A stretch of 64,000 nucleotides of DNA from an uncultured Alphaproteobacteria bacterium (GTDB taxonomy: Bacteria > Pseudomonadota > Alphaproteobacteria > Paracaedibacterales > CAIULA01): positions 1 through 64,000 of the forward strand of contig CAIULA010000008.1 of the NCBI GenBank assembly GCA_903899945.1, written 5' to 3'. The position numbers and the translations under genes are program-made. This document shows positions 7,464 to 16,055 of this stretch, piece after piece. The notes under the pieces were generated by a model. The model searched no databases and was not told where the DNA came from. It saw only the letters and a program-made list of their open reading frames with translations. Every line of letters starts with the position of its first letter. Within the stretch, counting starts at the first letter, position 1.

Positions 7464-8665
7464 AAAACGAAGCGACTTATATTGCCCGGGAAAACAAATG
7501 GTGCGCACAGAATTATCATCCTTTGTCTGTTGTTTTAACTAAAGGAGAGGGTGCTTGGCTTTGGGACATTAAGGGACGCAAATACCTAGATATGATGTCG
7601 GCTTATTCGGCTGTGAGTCATGGGCATTGTCATCCTCGTATTTTAAAGGTTTTGACGCAGCAAGCTGGCCAATTAACCATGTGTTCGCGTGCTTATTATA
7701 ACGATAAGCTTGGAGGGTTTTTAGAAGCCCTTTGTACCTTTGTCGGTATGGAGATGTCACTTCCCATGAATTCAGGTGTAGAAGCCGTTGAAACAGCTCT
7801 TAAGGCATCTAGGCGTTGGGGATATCAGCATAAAAAAATCCCAGAGAATCAGGCTGAGATTATCGTCACAGCTAATAACTTTCATGGACGTACTCTTGGA
7901 GTTATTAGCTTTTCAACGGAGGAAGATTATCGATCCGGCTTTGGGCCTTTTTTGCCAGGCTTTAAAGTTGTGCCGTTTGGTGATGCAAAAGCTTTAGCGT
8001 CGTCTATTACTCCCAATACATGCGCGGTTTTGACTGAACCTATTCAAGGTGAAGCCGGTATTATCATGCCTCCTGAGGGATGGCTGAAAGAAATAGAGGG
8101 TATTTGTAAACAACACAATGTGCTTCTTATCTTAGATGAAATTCAATCGGGTTTGGGGCGTACTGGTAAAGTATTGGCGTGTGATCATGAAGACGTTAAG
8201 CCCGATGCAGTCGTTTTAGGCAAAGCACTTGGCGGCGGGTATTTACCCATTTCAGCCGTTGTTGGGAGCAAAGAGCTTTTATCTGTTTTTGATTATGGCA
8301 GCCATGGATCGACCTTTGGCGGAAACCCATTGGCAGCTGTTGTGGGGCTAGAGGCTATAAAGGTTTTAGAAGAAGAAGGCTTGATTGAACGCAGTGCTGA
8401 ACTGGGTGATTATTTTTTAAAAGCCTTAAGGCAGATTAAAAGTCCTTTTGTAAAAGAGGTGCGAGGAAAAGGCCTTTGGATTGGGGTTGATATTGATCCA
8501 CGCTTAAAATCAGCCAGGGTATTGTGTGAAGAATTAATGAAAAAAGGCATCCTTTCCAAAGAAACGCATGAAACAGTAATTCGTTTTGCGCCACCCCTTG
8601 CCATTGAAAAAAAGGATCTTGATTGGGCTATTGAGCGGATTGGGGAGGTTTTGGGGGAACGATAG
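7460..8665 (+). CDS. Ornithine aminotransferase
   Basis: PLP-dependent class III aminotransferase converting ornithine and 2-oxoglutarate to glutamate-5-semialdehyde and glutamate. The PLP lysine is K255 in VVLGKALGGGY, with the cofactor-binding Asp D226 in LLILDEIQSGLGRTG; the substrate-binding AYSAVSHGHCHPR segment sits at 48-60. At 401 residues, with sequence typical of RocD/OAT, it looks complete. It overlaps the arginase stop codon (ATGA), so the pair is translationally coupled. No proline or glutamate-semialdehyde dehydrogenase gene follows, so the next step is encoded elsewhere. Confidence 0.95.
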   Translation: MKNEATYIARENKWCAQNYHPLSVVLTKGEGAWLWDIKGRKYLDMMSAYSAVSHGHCHPRILKVLTQQAGQLTMCSRAYYNDKLGGFLEALCTFVGMEMSLPMNSGVEAVETALKASRRWGYQHKKIPENQAEIIVTANNFHGRTLGVISFSTEEDYRSGFGPFLPGFKVVPFGDAKALASSITPNTCAVLTEPIQGEAGIIMPPEGWLKEIEGICKQHNVLLILDEIQSGLGRTGKVLACDHEDVKPDAVVLGKALGGGYLPISAVVGSKELLSVFDYGSHGSTFGGNPLAAVVGLEAIKVLEEEGLIERSAELGDYFLKALRQIKSPFVKEVRGKGLWIGVDIDPRLKSARVLCEELMKKGILSKETHETVIRFAPPLAIEKKDLDWAIERIGEVLGER

Positions 8666-8823
8666 CTTACAATGACCGTTTCAAGATGATTGAATCAATA
8701 GTGAAAATAGCCCCTTTTGCTATCAAGCTTTACGCAAATATGTATATGAACAAAGATCCTTGAAATATATGTACTACATGTTATGCTTCTGATAATGGTT
8801 ATAATTTTAGGGAAGGAAACATC

Positions 8824-9060
8824 ATGCTAGCTGTTCGTCTACCAAAGGGTTTAGAAGATCGTCTGAGTTCTCTTGCACTACGAACGCATCGCAGTAAAAG
8901 TTTTTATGTGAAAGAGGCGTTGGAGAAGTATTTAGAAGACGAAGAAGAACATCAAATCGCTTTAGAAGCTTATGAAGATTATCTGAAATCAGGAAAAAAA
9001 ACTTATAGTTTTGAAGAGGTCATGAACGAAAATGGGCTGACAGATGATAAAGACCGTTAA
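8824..9060 (+). CDS. RHH antitoxin (RelB/StbD-like)
   Basis: 78-residue ribbon-helix-helix protein. It starts LAVRLPKGLEDRLSSLA, then SKSFYVKEALEKYLED, the usual RHH strand-helix-helix, with an acidic C-terminal tail that would wrap the toxin. A strong Shine-Dalgarno (GGAAGGA) precedes the ATG. It overlaps the following RelE-type toxin gene by 17 nt. Expected to neutralise the toxin and repress the operon. It appears intact. Confidence 0.9.
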   Translation: MLAVRLPKGLEDRLSSLALRTHRSKSFYVKEALEKYLEDEEEHQIALEAYEDYLKSGKKTYSFEEVMNENGLTDDKDR

Positions 9061-9325
9061 ATGGCAGTTTGAATTTTCTGAAAGGGCCCGAAAAGAATTT
9101 AAAGAATTAGATCTTTCTGTTAAAAAAAGAATACAAGATTTTGTAATGCGTTTAATTTCTGCAAACGAGAAGCCTCAAAAGTTAGGCAAAAGGTTATCTG
9201 GAAAATTGGGACACCTGTATTCCTTTCGAGTAGGAGCGTACCGAATCGTTGCAGAGTTATATGAAAACAAATACCATATTTTAGCGTTACACATTGGCCA
9301 TCGGAGAGAAGTTTATAATATTTAA
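9044..9325 (+). CDS. RelE/ParE-family toxin
   Basis: 93-residue RelE/ParE-fold toxin with the pattern WQFEFSERARKEFKELDLSV, then KRLSGKLGHLYSFRVGAYRI and a C-terminal ILALHIGHRREVYN. The terminal HRREVY and the RVGAYRIV strand are typical of RelE toxins that cut mRNA on ribosomes, and the family's basic residues are present. It overlaps the RHH antitoxin gene by 17 nt. An unknown membrane protein gene follows after 16 nt on the same strand and may share the transcript. Confidence 0.92.
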   Translation: MIKTVKWQFEFSERARKEFKELDLSVKKRIQDFVMRLISANEKPQKLGKRLSGKLGHLYSFRVGAYRIVAELYENKYHILALHIGHRREVYNI

Positions 9326-9341
9326 CGAGGCGCCATTTTAA

Positions 9342-9974
9342 ATGGAAGAGATTTTAGACTGGGTAAAAATTACTTTAGAGTATGTGTTTAAGTTACCTTG
9401 GACTTGGGTAGTTTTAATCGTCATATGGTATTTTCGGAAAGAGCTAAGACAACTACTTTCTTCTTTTTATACTGTTTTTAATAGGATAGAAAAGATTGGG
9501 AGTGATGGGATTATCCTTTCAAGAGGTCTCACTTCTCCTTCAACTAATCCACAATCTAGCTCTATACACTTTGAATTAATTAACGCCTATCAGAGCGCTT
9601 TCGTAACTGATGAGGAAAAACTTATCCGTAAAGAATTGGAAGAGGTAACTACTGAGCAAGCATGTGAGGTCTTATTTAAACATTTAGCATATGCAAACTT
9701 TGTAATGCGACTCTTTAGAATAGATAAAATTATTTACCCCGAACAAATAAAAATTCTACGTCATTTGAATACCATTAAGAGTTGCAGTAAAGAGGATCTC
9801 TCAAAGTTTTATGAGGAATGGTTGAGAGGTGATGGTAATTCAAATTACTCCTTTGATAGTTTTCTTGGTTTTTTATTCGATGAAGGATTAATAAATGAGT
9901 ATCGATTTATGTACAGTATCGCTGATTTAGGAAAGGAATATCTCGTATTTTTAGTCAAAAAAGGAGGGTTATAA
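9342..9974 (+). CDS. Membrane-anchored protein of unknown function
   Basis: 210-residue protein not assigned to a family. An N-terminal amphipathic stretch is followed by one clear membrane segment (about residues 18-31, LPWTWVVLIVIWYF), then basic residues, so the C-terminal about 170 residues are probably cytoplasmic. That part is mainly helical with many charged residues (FVTDEEKLIRKELEEVTTEQ) and no recognisable catalytic motif. It starts 16 nt behind the relE-type toxin on the same strand. It may be an accessory gene carried with the module or an unrelated passenger. Confidence 0.7.
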   Translation: MEEILDWVKITLEYVFKLPWTWVVLIVIWYFRKELRQLLSSFYTVFNRIEKIGSDGIILSRGLTSPSTNPQSSSIHFELINAYQSAFVTDEEKLIRKELEEVTTEQACEVLFKHLAYANFVMRLFRIDKIIYPEQIKILRHLNTIKSCSKEDLSKFYEEWLRGDGNSNYSFDSFLGFLFDEGLINEYRFMYSIADLGKEYLVFLVKKGGL

Positions 9975-9985
9975 ATCTTTCTTCC

Positions 9986-10149
9986 TCAATTCCACCCAAA
10001 GGATGGCATGAATAACACAAGGGCCGTTAAAAGTTCTAGTTTCCCAAAATCATTCCTAGCATCATGACAGTTTTAGGGCCTTCGGCAAGGCTGGCAAAGC
10101 ACGTATGCGGGCCAATATGATCCCCAAGTTTAGACGCGATGACGGTGAT
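9986..10149 (-). pseudogene. TrkH-type potassium transporter, 3' remnant
   Basis: Minus-strand translation gives ASKLGDHIGPHTCFASLAEG and KTVMMLGMILGN, then after a frame change LELLTALVLFMPSF and GWN-stop. This is the C-terminal end of a TrkH/KtrB potassium-transporter subunit (the pore-loop region followed by the final LGMxLGRLE motif and helix). The rest of the gene is absent and the join at LGN/LE is frameshifted, so this is a relic. It is not covered by any long open frame. Confidence 0.65.
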
Positions 10150-10243
10150 TTACCATTATACAAGAGATCGGATATGTTTAAAATCTAATTGAAATTTTTT
10201 ACTAAAAAACGATTGATCTAGAAAAACTCCATTCTGATTTTAT

Positions 10244-11977
10244 TTACAACGGCCGTGGATCGCGAACATAGCTTTGTAACAGGCGTTCGTCTGCCTTGTC
10301 AGGATTAGCCGCATCTTCTAATATTGTTGCCTTTAAAAGGATGACCAATTCAACCACCAAGTCGCCTTCACTGTAAGAATTAAATAACTCTTTAACCAAA
10401 GCAATATCTCCTAAAAAAGGTAGCTTGGCATTATCTTGTGTGGATCTTATCTCCATTAATCCGCCTAAGATTGCAATTTCTCCGTCTTTTAGGCGTAGAA
10501 CAGAATCGATCTCACGGACCTCTACGACAGGAACCAGAGATGGATGCGGCTTGATTAATTCAGAAGCACTTGTGCCGGCGCTTATATTAGCGTTATAGGC
10601 GATATCAACGGCAGGATCGCGAACAGCTTGATTCAGACGTGAAATCGTTGGTCTTAAAAATAGGATAATTTCCCCTGTTTCAGGATCAATCGAGGGTTGA
10701 ACCGACATAACAAGACCGATTGGCACTGTTTGAATGTCGCTTGATATATTCACACTTTGTTGTTGAATGGTTGTGCTGAATTGTTTGTCGTAATTAATAC
10801 GAAAATAGACTTGGTTTTGAGCAACTTTTAAGATTGCTGTTTGATTGTTCATAACGGTTAATCTTGGACTGGAGAGAGTCCTAGAGGCTCCGAATTCCTG
10901 TAACGCTTGTAGAATACTTGAAAAATTAGTTCCTGTTGCACCAATGCTGACAAGATTAGTTGTTGGGGAAGTTGGATCATGAAAACGGCTATTTTGCGAA
11001 AGGTCGCCAAATTTTGCGTTAAATTGCCAATCCCCATGCGTTCCAATTTTTTGCCAGTTGATGCCGCTTTTAAATTCTTCCTTTAAATTCACTTCAACAA
11101 TTTTGGCTTCAATTAAAACCTGACTGCTTGCGGCTGCTCTTAAATGTTTTAAATAATTTTCGACTTCCTTGTGATGTTTTGCAGTTCCAAAAACAGAAAC
11201 GATTCCTGCTTGTTTATGAAGGGAATAGTTGGCGACTGCTGTGGGTGCAGTGGGGGGTGGAAGAAGTGAAGATGACAAAAGAGCTGGCCCTAAAGAAGGA
11301 GTTGGAGGAGGAGAGATAGTTAGAGGGTTTATATTTCCATGTCCTAAGATAATCTTTAAATTATTTTCCAATTCCAGCCAAAAATCACTGGTACTAGCTA
11401 CGTTGACAGAGCTGTTAGATCCATTATCAATTGGGGTTTTGTTCTGATTTGTATTTGATCCCATATTAGAAAAAACATCTGTTGCAATCGAAATGCGATT
11501 TTGACTGCTTCTGGCAAGATTTAAAAATTGAACGTTATAATTTTCGACGTATGGGGTATCAACTTCAATGCGAACGGCTTTGCTTATGATTTTATAACGA
11601 AGGCCTCCCAGTTCACACATGTTCTCTATAACATTTATAAACGGCTGGGATTTTGCTGAGAACACAAAATGACTGGCAATATTTGGATCTAGCTGCAGGT
11701 CAATACCGGCTTGCTTTGCAAGTTCAATAAAAACAGTTTTTAAAGGCTGAGATTCACTAACGGTGACTGAAACTGGCTGTAAAAATGCAGGAGGAATAGG
11801 TTTTGCTATTTTTGGATTAGGTTTACGTTTTTGTGGTTGTGGCTGGCTTGGAACTGAGGTTATCGTTTTCATGTCTTGTTCGCCAAGAAGGGGATTTAAT
11901 GAATCTCTGTTTGCCATTTCCCGGCATCCGCTTGAAAAAAATAGGGCAAATAATATTGAAAACTTTAACAGCTGCAT
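10244..11977 (-). CDS. Secretin-family outer-membrane lipoprotein (MshL/PulD-like)
   Basis: 577-residue secretin. The N-terminus has a lipoprotein signal peptide ending LFFSSGC. It is followed by a Pro/Lys-rich linker, a secretin N0-like domain (KTVFIELAKQAGIDLQLDPN), an N1-type domain ending in the HLRAAASSQVLIEAKIVEVN segment, and the C-terminal secretin channel domain with the SPRLTVMNNQTA and KDGEIAILGGLME motifs. Secretins form the outer-membrane gate of type IV pilus, MSHA-type pilus or type II secretion systems. No pilus ATPase, platform protein or pilin gene is adjacent in this window, so its system must be encoded elsewhere or the gene is an orphan. Its upstream region is shared with a divergent PLD-like gene. 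Confidence 0.9.
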   Translation of the reverse strand: MQLLKFSILFALFFSSGCREMANRDSLNPLLGEQDMKTITSVPSQPQPQKRKPNPKIAKPIPPAFLQPVSVTVSESQPLKTVFIELAKQAGIDLQLDPNIASHFVFSAKSQPFINVIENMCELGGLRYKIISKAVRIEVDTPYVENYNVQFLNLARSSQNRISIATDVFSNMGSNTNQNKTPIDNGSNSSVNVASTSDFWLELENNLKIILGHGNINPLTISPPPTPSLGPALLSSSLLPPPTAPTAVANYSLHKQAGIVSVFGTAKHHKEVENYLKHLRAAASSQVLIEAKIVEVNLKEEFKSGINWQKIGTHGDWQFNAKFGDLSQNSRFHDPTSPTTNLVSIGATGTNFSSILQALQEFGASRTLSSPRLTVMNNQTAILKVAQNQVYFRINYDKQFSTTIQQQSVNISSDIQTVPIGLVMSVQPSIDPETGEIILFLRPTISRLNQAVRDPAVDIAYNANISAGTSASELIKPHPSLVPVVEVREIDSVLRLKDGEIAILGGLMEIRSTQDNAKLPFLGDIALVKELFNSYSEGDLVVELVILLKATILEDAANPDKADERLLQSYVRDPRPL

Positions 11978-11997
11978 GGGTGTGAAATATCACTTTA

Positions 11998-12031
11998 ATA
12001 TCTATTTACTATAAATATCATAAATAGATAT
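11998..12031. promoter_or_regulatory. Inverted repeat between divergent secretin and PLD genes
   Basis: ATATCTATTT and AAATAGATAT form a perfect 10-nt inverted repeat separated by 14 nt, 20 nt ahead of the secretin start and about 80 nt ahead of the PLD gene. Half of the motif (ATATCTATT) is repeated once more directly at the right arm. It could be a regulator site or an AT-rich promoter hairpin; the regulator is unknown. Confidence 0.4.
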
Positions 12032-12113
12032 CTATTCCTACAGAAACCTAAGATTTTTATGGAAGAAGACAATAGATTCCTTATAATGGAGGCTAAAAAA
12101 TAAAGGATATAAA

Positions 12114-13208
12114 ATGACAAAGCTCAATAAACAAATTTCTTGGATTCTCGTTGCTCTTTTTTCATATTTTACAGTTTGTTTTGCAGCAATTGAGCCAGAT
12201 TGCCTTATTGTTTACCCTGAGCAGGGGCTGCAAAGGGCTAAAGATCTTATCATCCATGAGATTAATCAGGCAGAAAGAAACGTCCAAATGTCAGCTTACC
12301 AGATGAAAGATCCGGATATAGCTGCAGCGCTTGTCGGTTGTACTCAAAGAAATGTAAAAGTTGAGCTTATGCTCGAAGAAAATCCTTATGAACATGATTT
12401 TAATAGAGACAATAGTCAAGAAACAATTTTACCCAAACTTATAGAAGCCGGTGTTATTATTTACGGGCGTCCTCAATATTTAAAAGATCAGCATTCAAAG
12501 GGGCATTACCACGCGCGCTATATTTTAATTGACCAGAAGCGTTTTTTACTAACAACAGGTAACTTTGATGAGTGTACTTTTGATCATTGCCGTGATTTTG
12601 CTGTGGGTTTTAATAGGGATTCTTATCCACAGGAATTTGATTCTATTCAAACCTTGTTTATAAACGATGCAAGTAATGAGCCTTTAACCATTCCTGTTCC
12701 TGTATCGGTCATTATTGGGCCTGACCAACAAAGAGAGAAAATCATAAGTTTTTTGAATACGGCAGAAAAAAGCATTAAACTCTATCAGCAATATTTTAAT
12801 GACCCTGTTGTCTTGGATGCTTTAACTAAACTTATTATAGAAAAGAGAGTTAAGGTTGAATTACTTATGATGCCCTATCCGACAGGTTATGATAAAGATC
12901 CTAATATTTTCGCTCAAGATCAATTGAAAGAATTGGGTGCAGATGTTCGTTTAATTTTGGATTTATATGGGCACGCAAGAGCCATTATTGTTGATAATAA
13001 GTCTGCTCTTATCGGAACAGCTCAATTGTCGCCTCCGTCATTAAAAGAAAACCGAGAAATGAGTCTGATCATTGAAGGGTCTGTGGTTGCTCAATTGATT
13101 GCTCAATTTCAAAACGATCAAACAAGGTCAGTTTCTTTGGAGGAGGGAAGAAAAAGAGCTTTAGAGGAAAAGAGAGATTGGAATTCTTTTAGATTATTTG
13201 TGAGATAG
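12114..13208 (+). CDS. Secreted phospholipase D-like protein with HxR motifs
   Basis: 364-residue two-repeat PLD-superfamily protein with a signal peptide (hydrophobic 9-24, cleavage near CFAA). The two motifs that are normally HxKx4D are H133-A-R135...D140 (HARYILID) and H287-A-R289...D294 (HARAIIVD), each followed by the expected G-T/N and E positions (TTGNFDE; GTAQLSPPSL...ENRE). The lysine is Arg in both repeats, so catalysis may be altered or use Arg instead. PLD-like secreted enzymes act on phospholipid or nucleic-acid phosphodiesters. The gene has its own AAAGGA ribosome-binding site and is divergent from the secretin. Confidence 0.9.
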   Translation: MTKLNKQISWILVALFSYFTVCFAAIEPDCLIVYPEQGLQRAKDLIIHEINQAERNVQMSAYQMKDPDIAAALVGCTQRNVKVELMLEENPYEHDFNRDNSQETILPKLIEAGVIIYGRPQYLKDQHSKGHYHARYILIDQKRFLLTTGNFDECTFDHCRDFAVGFNRDSYPQEFDSIQTLFINDASNEPLTIPVPVSVIIGPDQQREKIISFLNTAEKSIKLYQQYFNDPVVLDALTKLIIEKRVKVELLMMPYPTGYDKDPNIFAQDQLKELGADVRLILDLYGHARAIIVDNKSALIGTAQLSPPSLKENREMSLIIEGSVVAQLIAQFQNDQTRSVSLEEGRKRALEEKRDWNSFRLFVR

Positions 13209-13218
13209 AAAAGAAATT

Positions 13219-13926
13219 TTATCTGCAGCTTTGCGCGATGGCAAGTGCGCTGAGCGCTGCAGTTTCGGCGCGTAAGATCAACGGCCCCAAATGAATGGGT
13301 TTGACAGATGAGTGATTTTTAATGGACCTAGCTTCATTGACGCTAAATCCACCTTCAGGGCCAATAATAAATCCCCAAGGCAATTTATGATTTGCTTTTT
13401 CAAGTGTTTGTTTTATAGATTCGCTTTCGCTGCGTTCTAGGGGGGCAAACCAAAGGATAGGAGGAAGGGCGTTTAGAAACTTTCCAAAAGCTAAGGGCTC
13501 TAGGACACGCGGAATATCGTTCCTTTCGCATTGCTGAGCTGCCTCGATGGCATTTTTTTGTAAACGTTCCAGATTTAAGCGGTGATTATTACATCTGTCG
13601 GTGATAAGGGGTTGCAGTTGAGTAACGCCAAGCTCAGTTGCTTTTTCAATCAAAAAACCCATCGCTTCGTGTTTTAAAGGAGAAAAAGCTAACCACAACG
13701 GTGGACAGGGCCTGGCAACTGAAAATTGTTCGTCAATCTTAATACTGACTGATTTTTTTGTAATCTCAGTAATCTGAGCAGTCCATTCTCCGTCTTTTTC
13801 ATTAAAGATCTTAATCATATCGTCAATTTGATAACGAAGCACTTTAGCTAAATAATGACTTTGATCTGGATCTAGTGTTAATTCTTGCTTTGCGTGAAGG
13901 GTATTATTTAGATAAAGTCGGGTCAT
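13219..13926 (-). CDS. 16S rRNA (uracil-1498-N3) methyltransferase
   Basis: RsmE, a SPOUT-fold SAM-dependent methyltransferase that methylates U1498 of 16S rRNA. The N-terminal PUA-like domain occupies about 1-75 (SHYLAKVLRYQIDDMI). The SPOUT knot is marked by LAFSPLKHEAMGFLIEKATE, LGVTQLQPLIT, GFIIGPEGGFSVNEA and the final HLGPLILRAETAALSALAI. 235 residues is the standard length. It is convergent with the PLD gene (10 nt apart) and divergent from ubiA (25 nt between starts), so it shares a compact promoter region with ubiA. Confidence 0.95.
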   Translation of the reverse strand: MTRLYLNNTLHAKQELTLDPDQSHYLAKVLRYQIDDMIKIFNEKDGEWTAQITEITKKSVSIKIDEQFSVARPCPPLWLAFSPLKHEAMGFLIEKATELGVTQLQPLITDRCNNHRLNLERLQKNAIEAAQQCERNDIPRVLEPLAFGKFLNALPPILWFAPLERSESESIKQTLEKANHKLPWGFIIGPEGGFSVNEARSIKNHSSVKPIHLGPLILRAETAALSALAIAQSCR

Positions 13927-13950
13927 AAAGTATTCTCAATGCGTTAATAT

Positions 13951-14802
13951 ATGTTTATAACCCGAATCAATCCTTTTCTCCAACTCTGTCGTTTTCATCG
14001 CCCCATTGGAATTTGGCTTTTGATGATTCCGTGTTGGTGGGGACTGGCTTTGGTTGGGGCGCCTAGCATATCGGATTTTGTTCTTTTTTTTGTTGGTGCT
14101 AGTTCTATGCGTGCCGCAGGGTGTGTTCTTAATGATTTGGTTGACCAAGAGTTTGACAAAGCTGTTGAGCGTACTCAGTCTCGTCCCCTTGTCACAGGGG
14201 CAGTGACCAGGAATCAGGCTATTCTTTGTTTTTTTTGTCTGTGCTTTGTGGGTCTTGGTGTCTTTTATTTTTTAGCTTTTAAGGCAAAGATTGCAGCACT
14301 ATTCGCATTTTGTCTTTTATTGATTTATCCATGGATGAAACGAATTACTCATTGGCCTCAATTAATCCTGGGATTTGCCTTTAATAGCGGTGTTCTAATT
14401 GCCTGGGCACATGGGGATGGGTCATTTTACACTTTCTTGCCATGGTTTTTTTTCGGAGTTGGGATTTTATGGACCCTTATTTATGACACCATTTACGCTT
14501 TTCAAGACATTCAAGATGATTTGAAAATAGGCGTAAAATCAACAGCGATTTTGTTTCAAAAATCCCCTAAATCCTTGCTCTACGTTTGTCTGATTTTAAT
14601 GGCAATTCTTTTGATCGGTGCCGGCATAATCCAAGGATGGTCAATTCTATATTTTATATTGATTGGCTTCGCTTTTGTTTGTGAGTTTTACCTTTTAAGA
14701 AGTTGGGACCCGACTTGTTCTTTAAGTTCGCTTAAATGTTTTAAAGCAAACCAATGGGTAGGATGGATCGTATTTTTAGCGTTGCTAATAAAATCATTTT
14801 AA
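13951..14802 (+). CDS. 4-hydroxybenzoate polyprenyltransferase
   Basis: UbiA, the integral membrane prenyltransferase that joins 4-hydroxybenzoate to a polyprenyl chain in ubiquinone biosynthesis. It has several hydrophobic helices and the first Asp-rich motif NDLVDQEFD, followed by RTQSRPLVTGAV; the second motif appears as DTIYAFQDIQDDLKIGVKST. 283 residues is normal. It starts 25 nt from the divergent rsmE start. Presence of ubiA indicates a respiratory quinone pathway. Confidence 0.94.
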   Translation: MFITRINPFLQLCRFHRPIGIWLLMIPCWWGLALVGAPSISDFVLFFVGASSMRAAGCVLNDLVDQEFDKAVERTQSRPLVTGAVTRNQAILCFFCLCFVGLGVFYFLAFKAKIAALFAFCLLLIYPWMKRITHWPQLILGFAFNSGVLIAWAHGDGSFYTFLPWFFFGVGILWTLIYDTIYAFQDIQDDLKIGVKSTAILFQKSPKSLLYVCLILMAILLIGAGIIQGWSILYFILIGFAFVCEFYLLRSWDPTCSLSSLKCFKANQWVGWIVFLALLIKSF

Positions 14803-14864
14803 GAAAAATTGCTTTTTACAAGGCTTGATTTGTATATATTTTCAAATCACAATGTAGAGATAAA

Positions 14865-16055
14865 ATGTCAAAAGGATTCCTCATGATGATCATTCGGTTA
14901 CTGATTATTTTCTTATTTTTTGTTCAAGGAATTAGCGCCTCCGAACAATCTAAAAATCAAAACCCTATTGTTGTATCACCTGTCGTTCAAGCAGTGGCTG
15001 CTAGTGCTGCCGAAAAAGAAAAACCCGGCGATCAACCTTTAAAAATTTTAAGCACGGTCGAAGCACAGAACATGTTGGAAATTCTAGAGGATCCCGCCAG
15101 AAGACAAGAACTTGTTAGCGGCCTTAAAAAGACGGTAAAAAATGAAGGAAATGACTTGGTAACCCTTTTGTCTGTTAAAGATTTTGTATTAACAGCCCAT
15201 ACGTGGTTTACGCATGAAAACATAATGTTTCTGGCATTGGCGCTTATTCGCATATTTATCGTGTTGGTCATTTTTATATCGCTTTGGCATGGACTCAATA
15301 AAACTGTCGATTTTTACGTACGCCGGGTCCCAAAAGGAAAATTGTCGAAAAGCCAATCAACGGCAGTTGTGCAAACCATTGCACCCATTATACGTTCCAC
15401 TCTTCATTGGATTTTGATCGCAATCACTGTTTTGTTGATCTTAAGCGAATTTAACATCAACATCATGCCGATTATTTACAGCTTTAGCGTCATTACATTG
15501 GCGATAAGCTTAGGGTCTCAAACTTTAGTAAAAGACCTTATTAATGGCGCTATGACTTTGTTTGAAGGAAACATGGCAGTTGGAGATTACGTCATTATTG
15601 GCCAATTTTCAGGAGTTGTTGAATCTATTTCGCTTCGTTGTGTGCATTTAAGGTATGGTACAGGTGAACTTCAGACGATTCCTTTTTCTGAAGTCAATCA
15701 TGTCGTTAATTGTTCCAGGGATTATAGTTTTGTTGATATTCAATTTATGGTTTCTTATGACGCAGTTCAAAAGGATACGGATGCTGCTTTAATGGCTGCT
15801 TATGAAGAACTTAAAAAACATCCAAGACTTGGGGCATTTATTCAAAGCGATTTGTATATTTTTGGTGTTAGCACCATGAACGAATGGGGGTATAAAGTTC
15901 ACGCAGGTATTAAAACAATTCCTGACCCTGAAAAATTCATCATAAACGAATTTAATAGGCTGCTTTTAACTCAGTTACAGACGCGAAAGATTCCTCTTCC
16001 TGCAAAAGTGCTTCTCGCATCTGATACAGCAAATCCAAAGCTTGTCTTGGGGTAA
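14865..16055 (+). CDS. MscS-family mechanosensitive channel
   Basis: 396-residue small-conductance mechanosensitive channel type protein. After a signal-like hydrophobic N-terminus (LLIIFLFFVQGISA) there is a periplasmic/linker segment to about residue 120, then membrane helices and the MscS domain. Its TM3-like segment INIMPIIYSFSVITLAISLG is followed by QTLVKDLINGAMTLFEGNMAVGDYV and IPFSEVNHVVNCSRDYS. It releases solutes on hypo-osmotic shock. The C-terminal tail overlaps the 3' end of the convergent mutS by 104 nt, so both tails are constrained by shared DNA. ATG start with GAGATAA upstream. Confidence 0.9.
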   Translation: MSKGFLMMIIRLLIIFLFFVQGISASEQSKNQNPIVVSPVVQAVAASAAEKEKPGDQPLKILSTVEAQNMLEILEDPARRQELVSGLKKTVKNEGNDLVTLLSVKDFVLTAHTWFTHENIMFLALALIRIFIVLVIFISLWHGLNKTVDFYVRRVPKGKLSKSQSTAVVQTIAPIIRSTLHWILIAITVLLILSEFNINIMPIIYSFSVITLAISLGSQTLVKDLINGAMTLFEGNMAVGDYVIIGQFSGVVESISLRCVHLRYGTGELQTIPFSEVNHVVNCSRDYSFVDIQFMVSYDAVQKDTDAALMAAYEELKKHPRLGAFIQSDLYIFGVSTMNEWGYKVHAGIKTIPDPEKFIINEFNRLLLTQLQTRKIPLPAKVLLASDTANPKLVLG

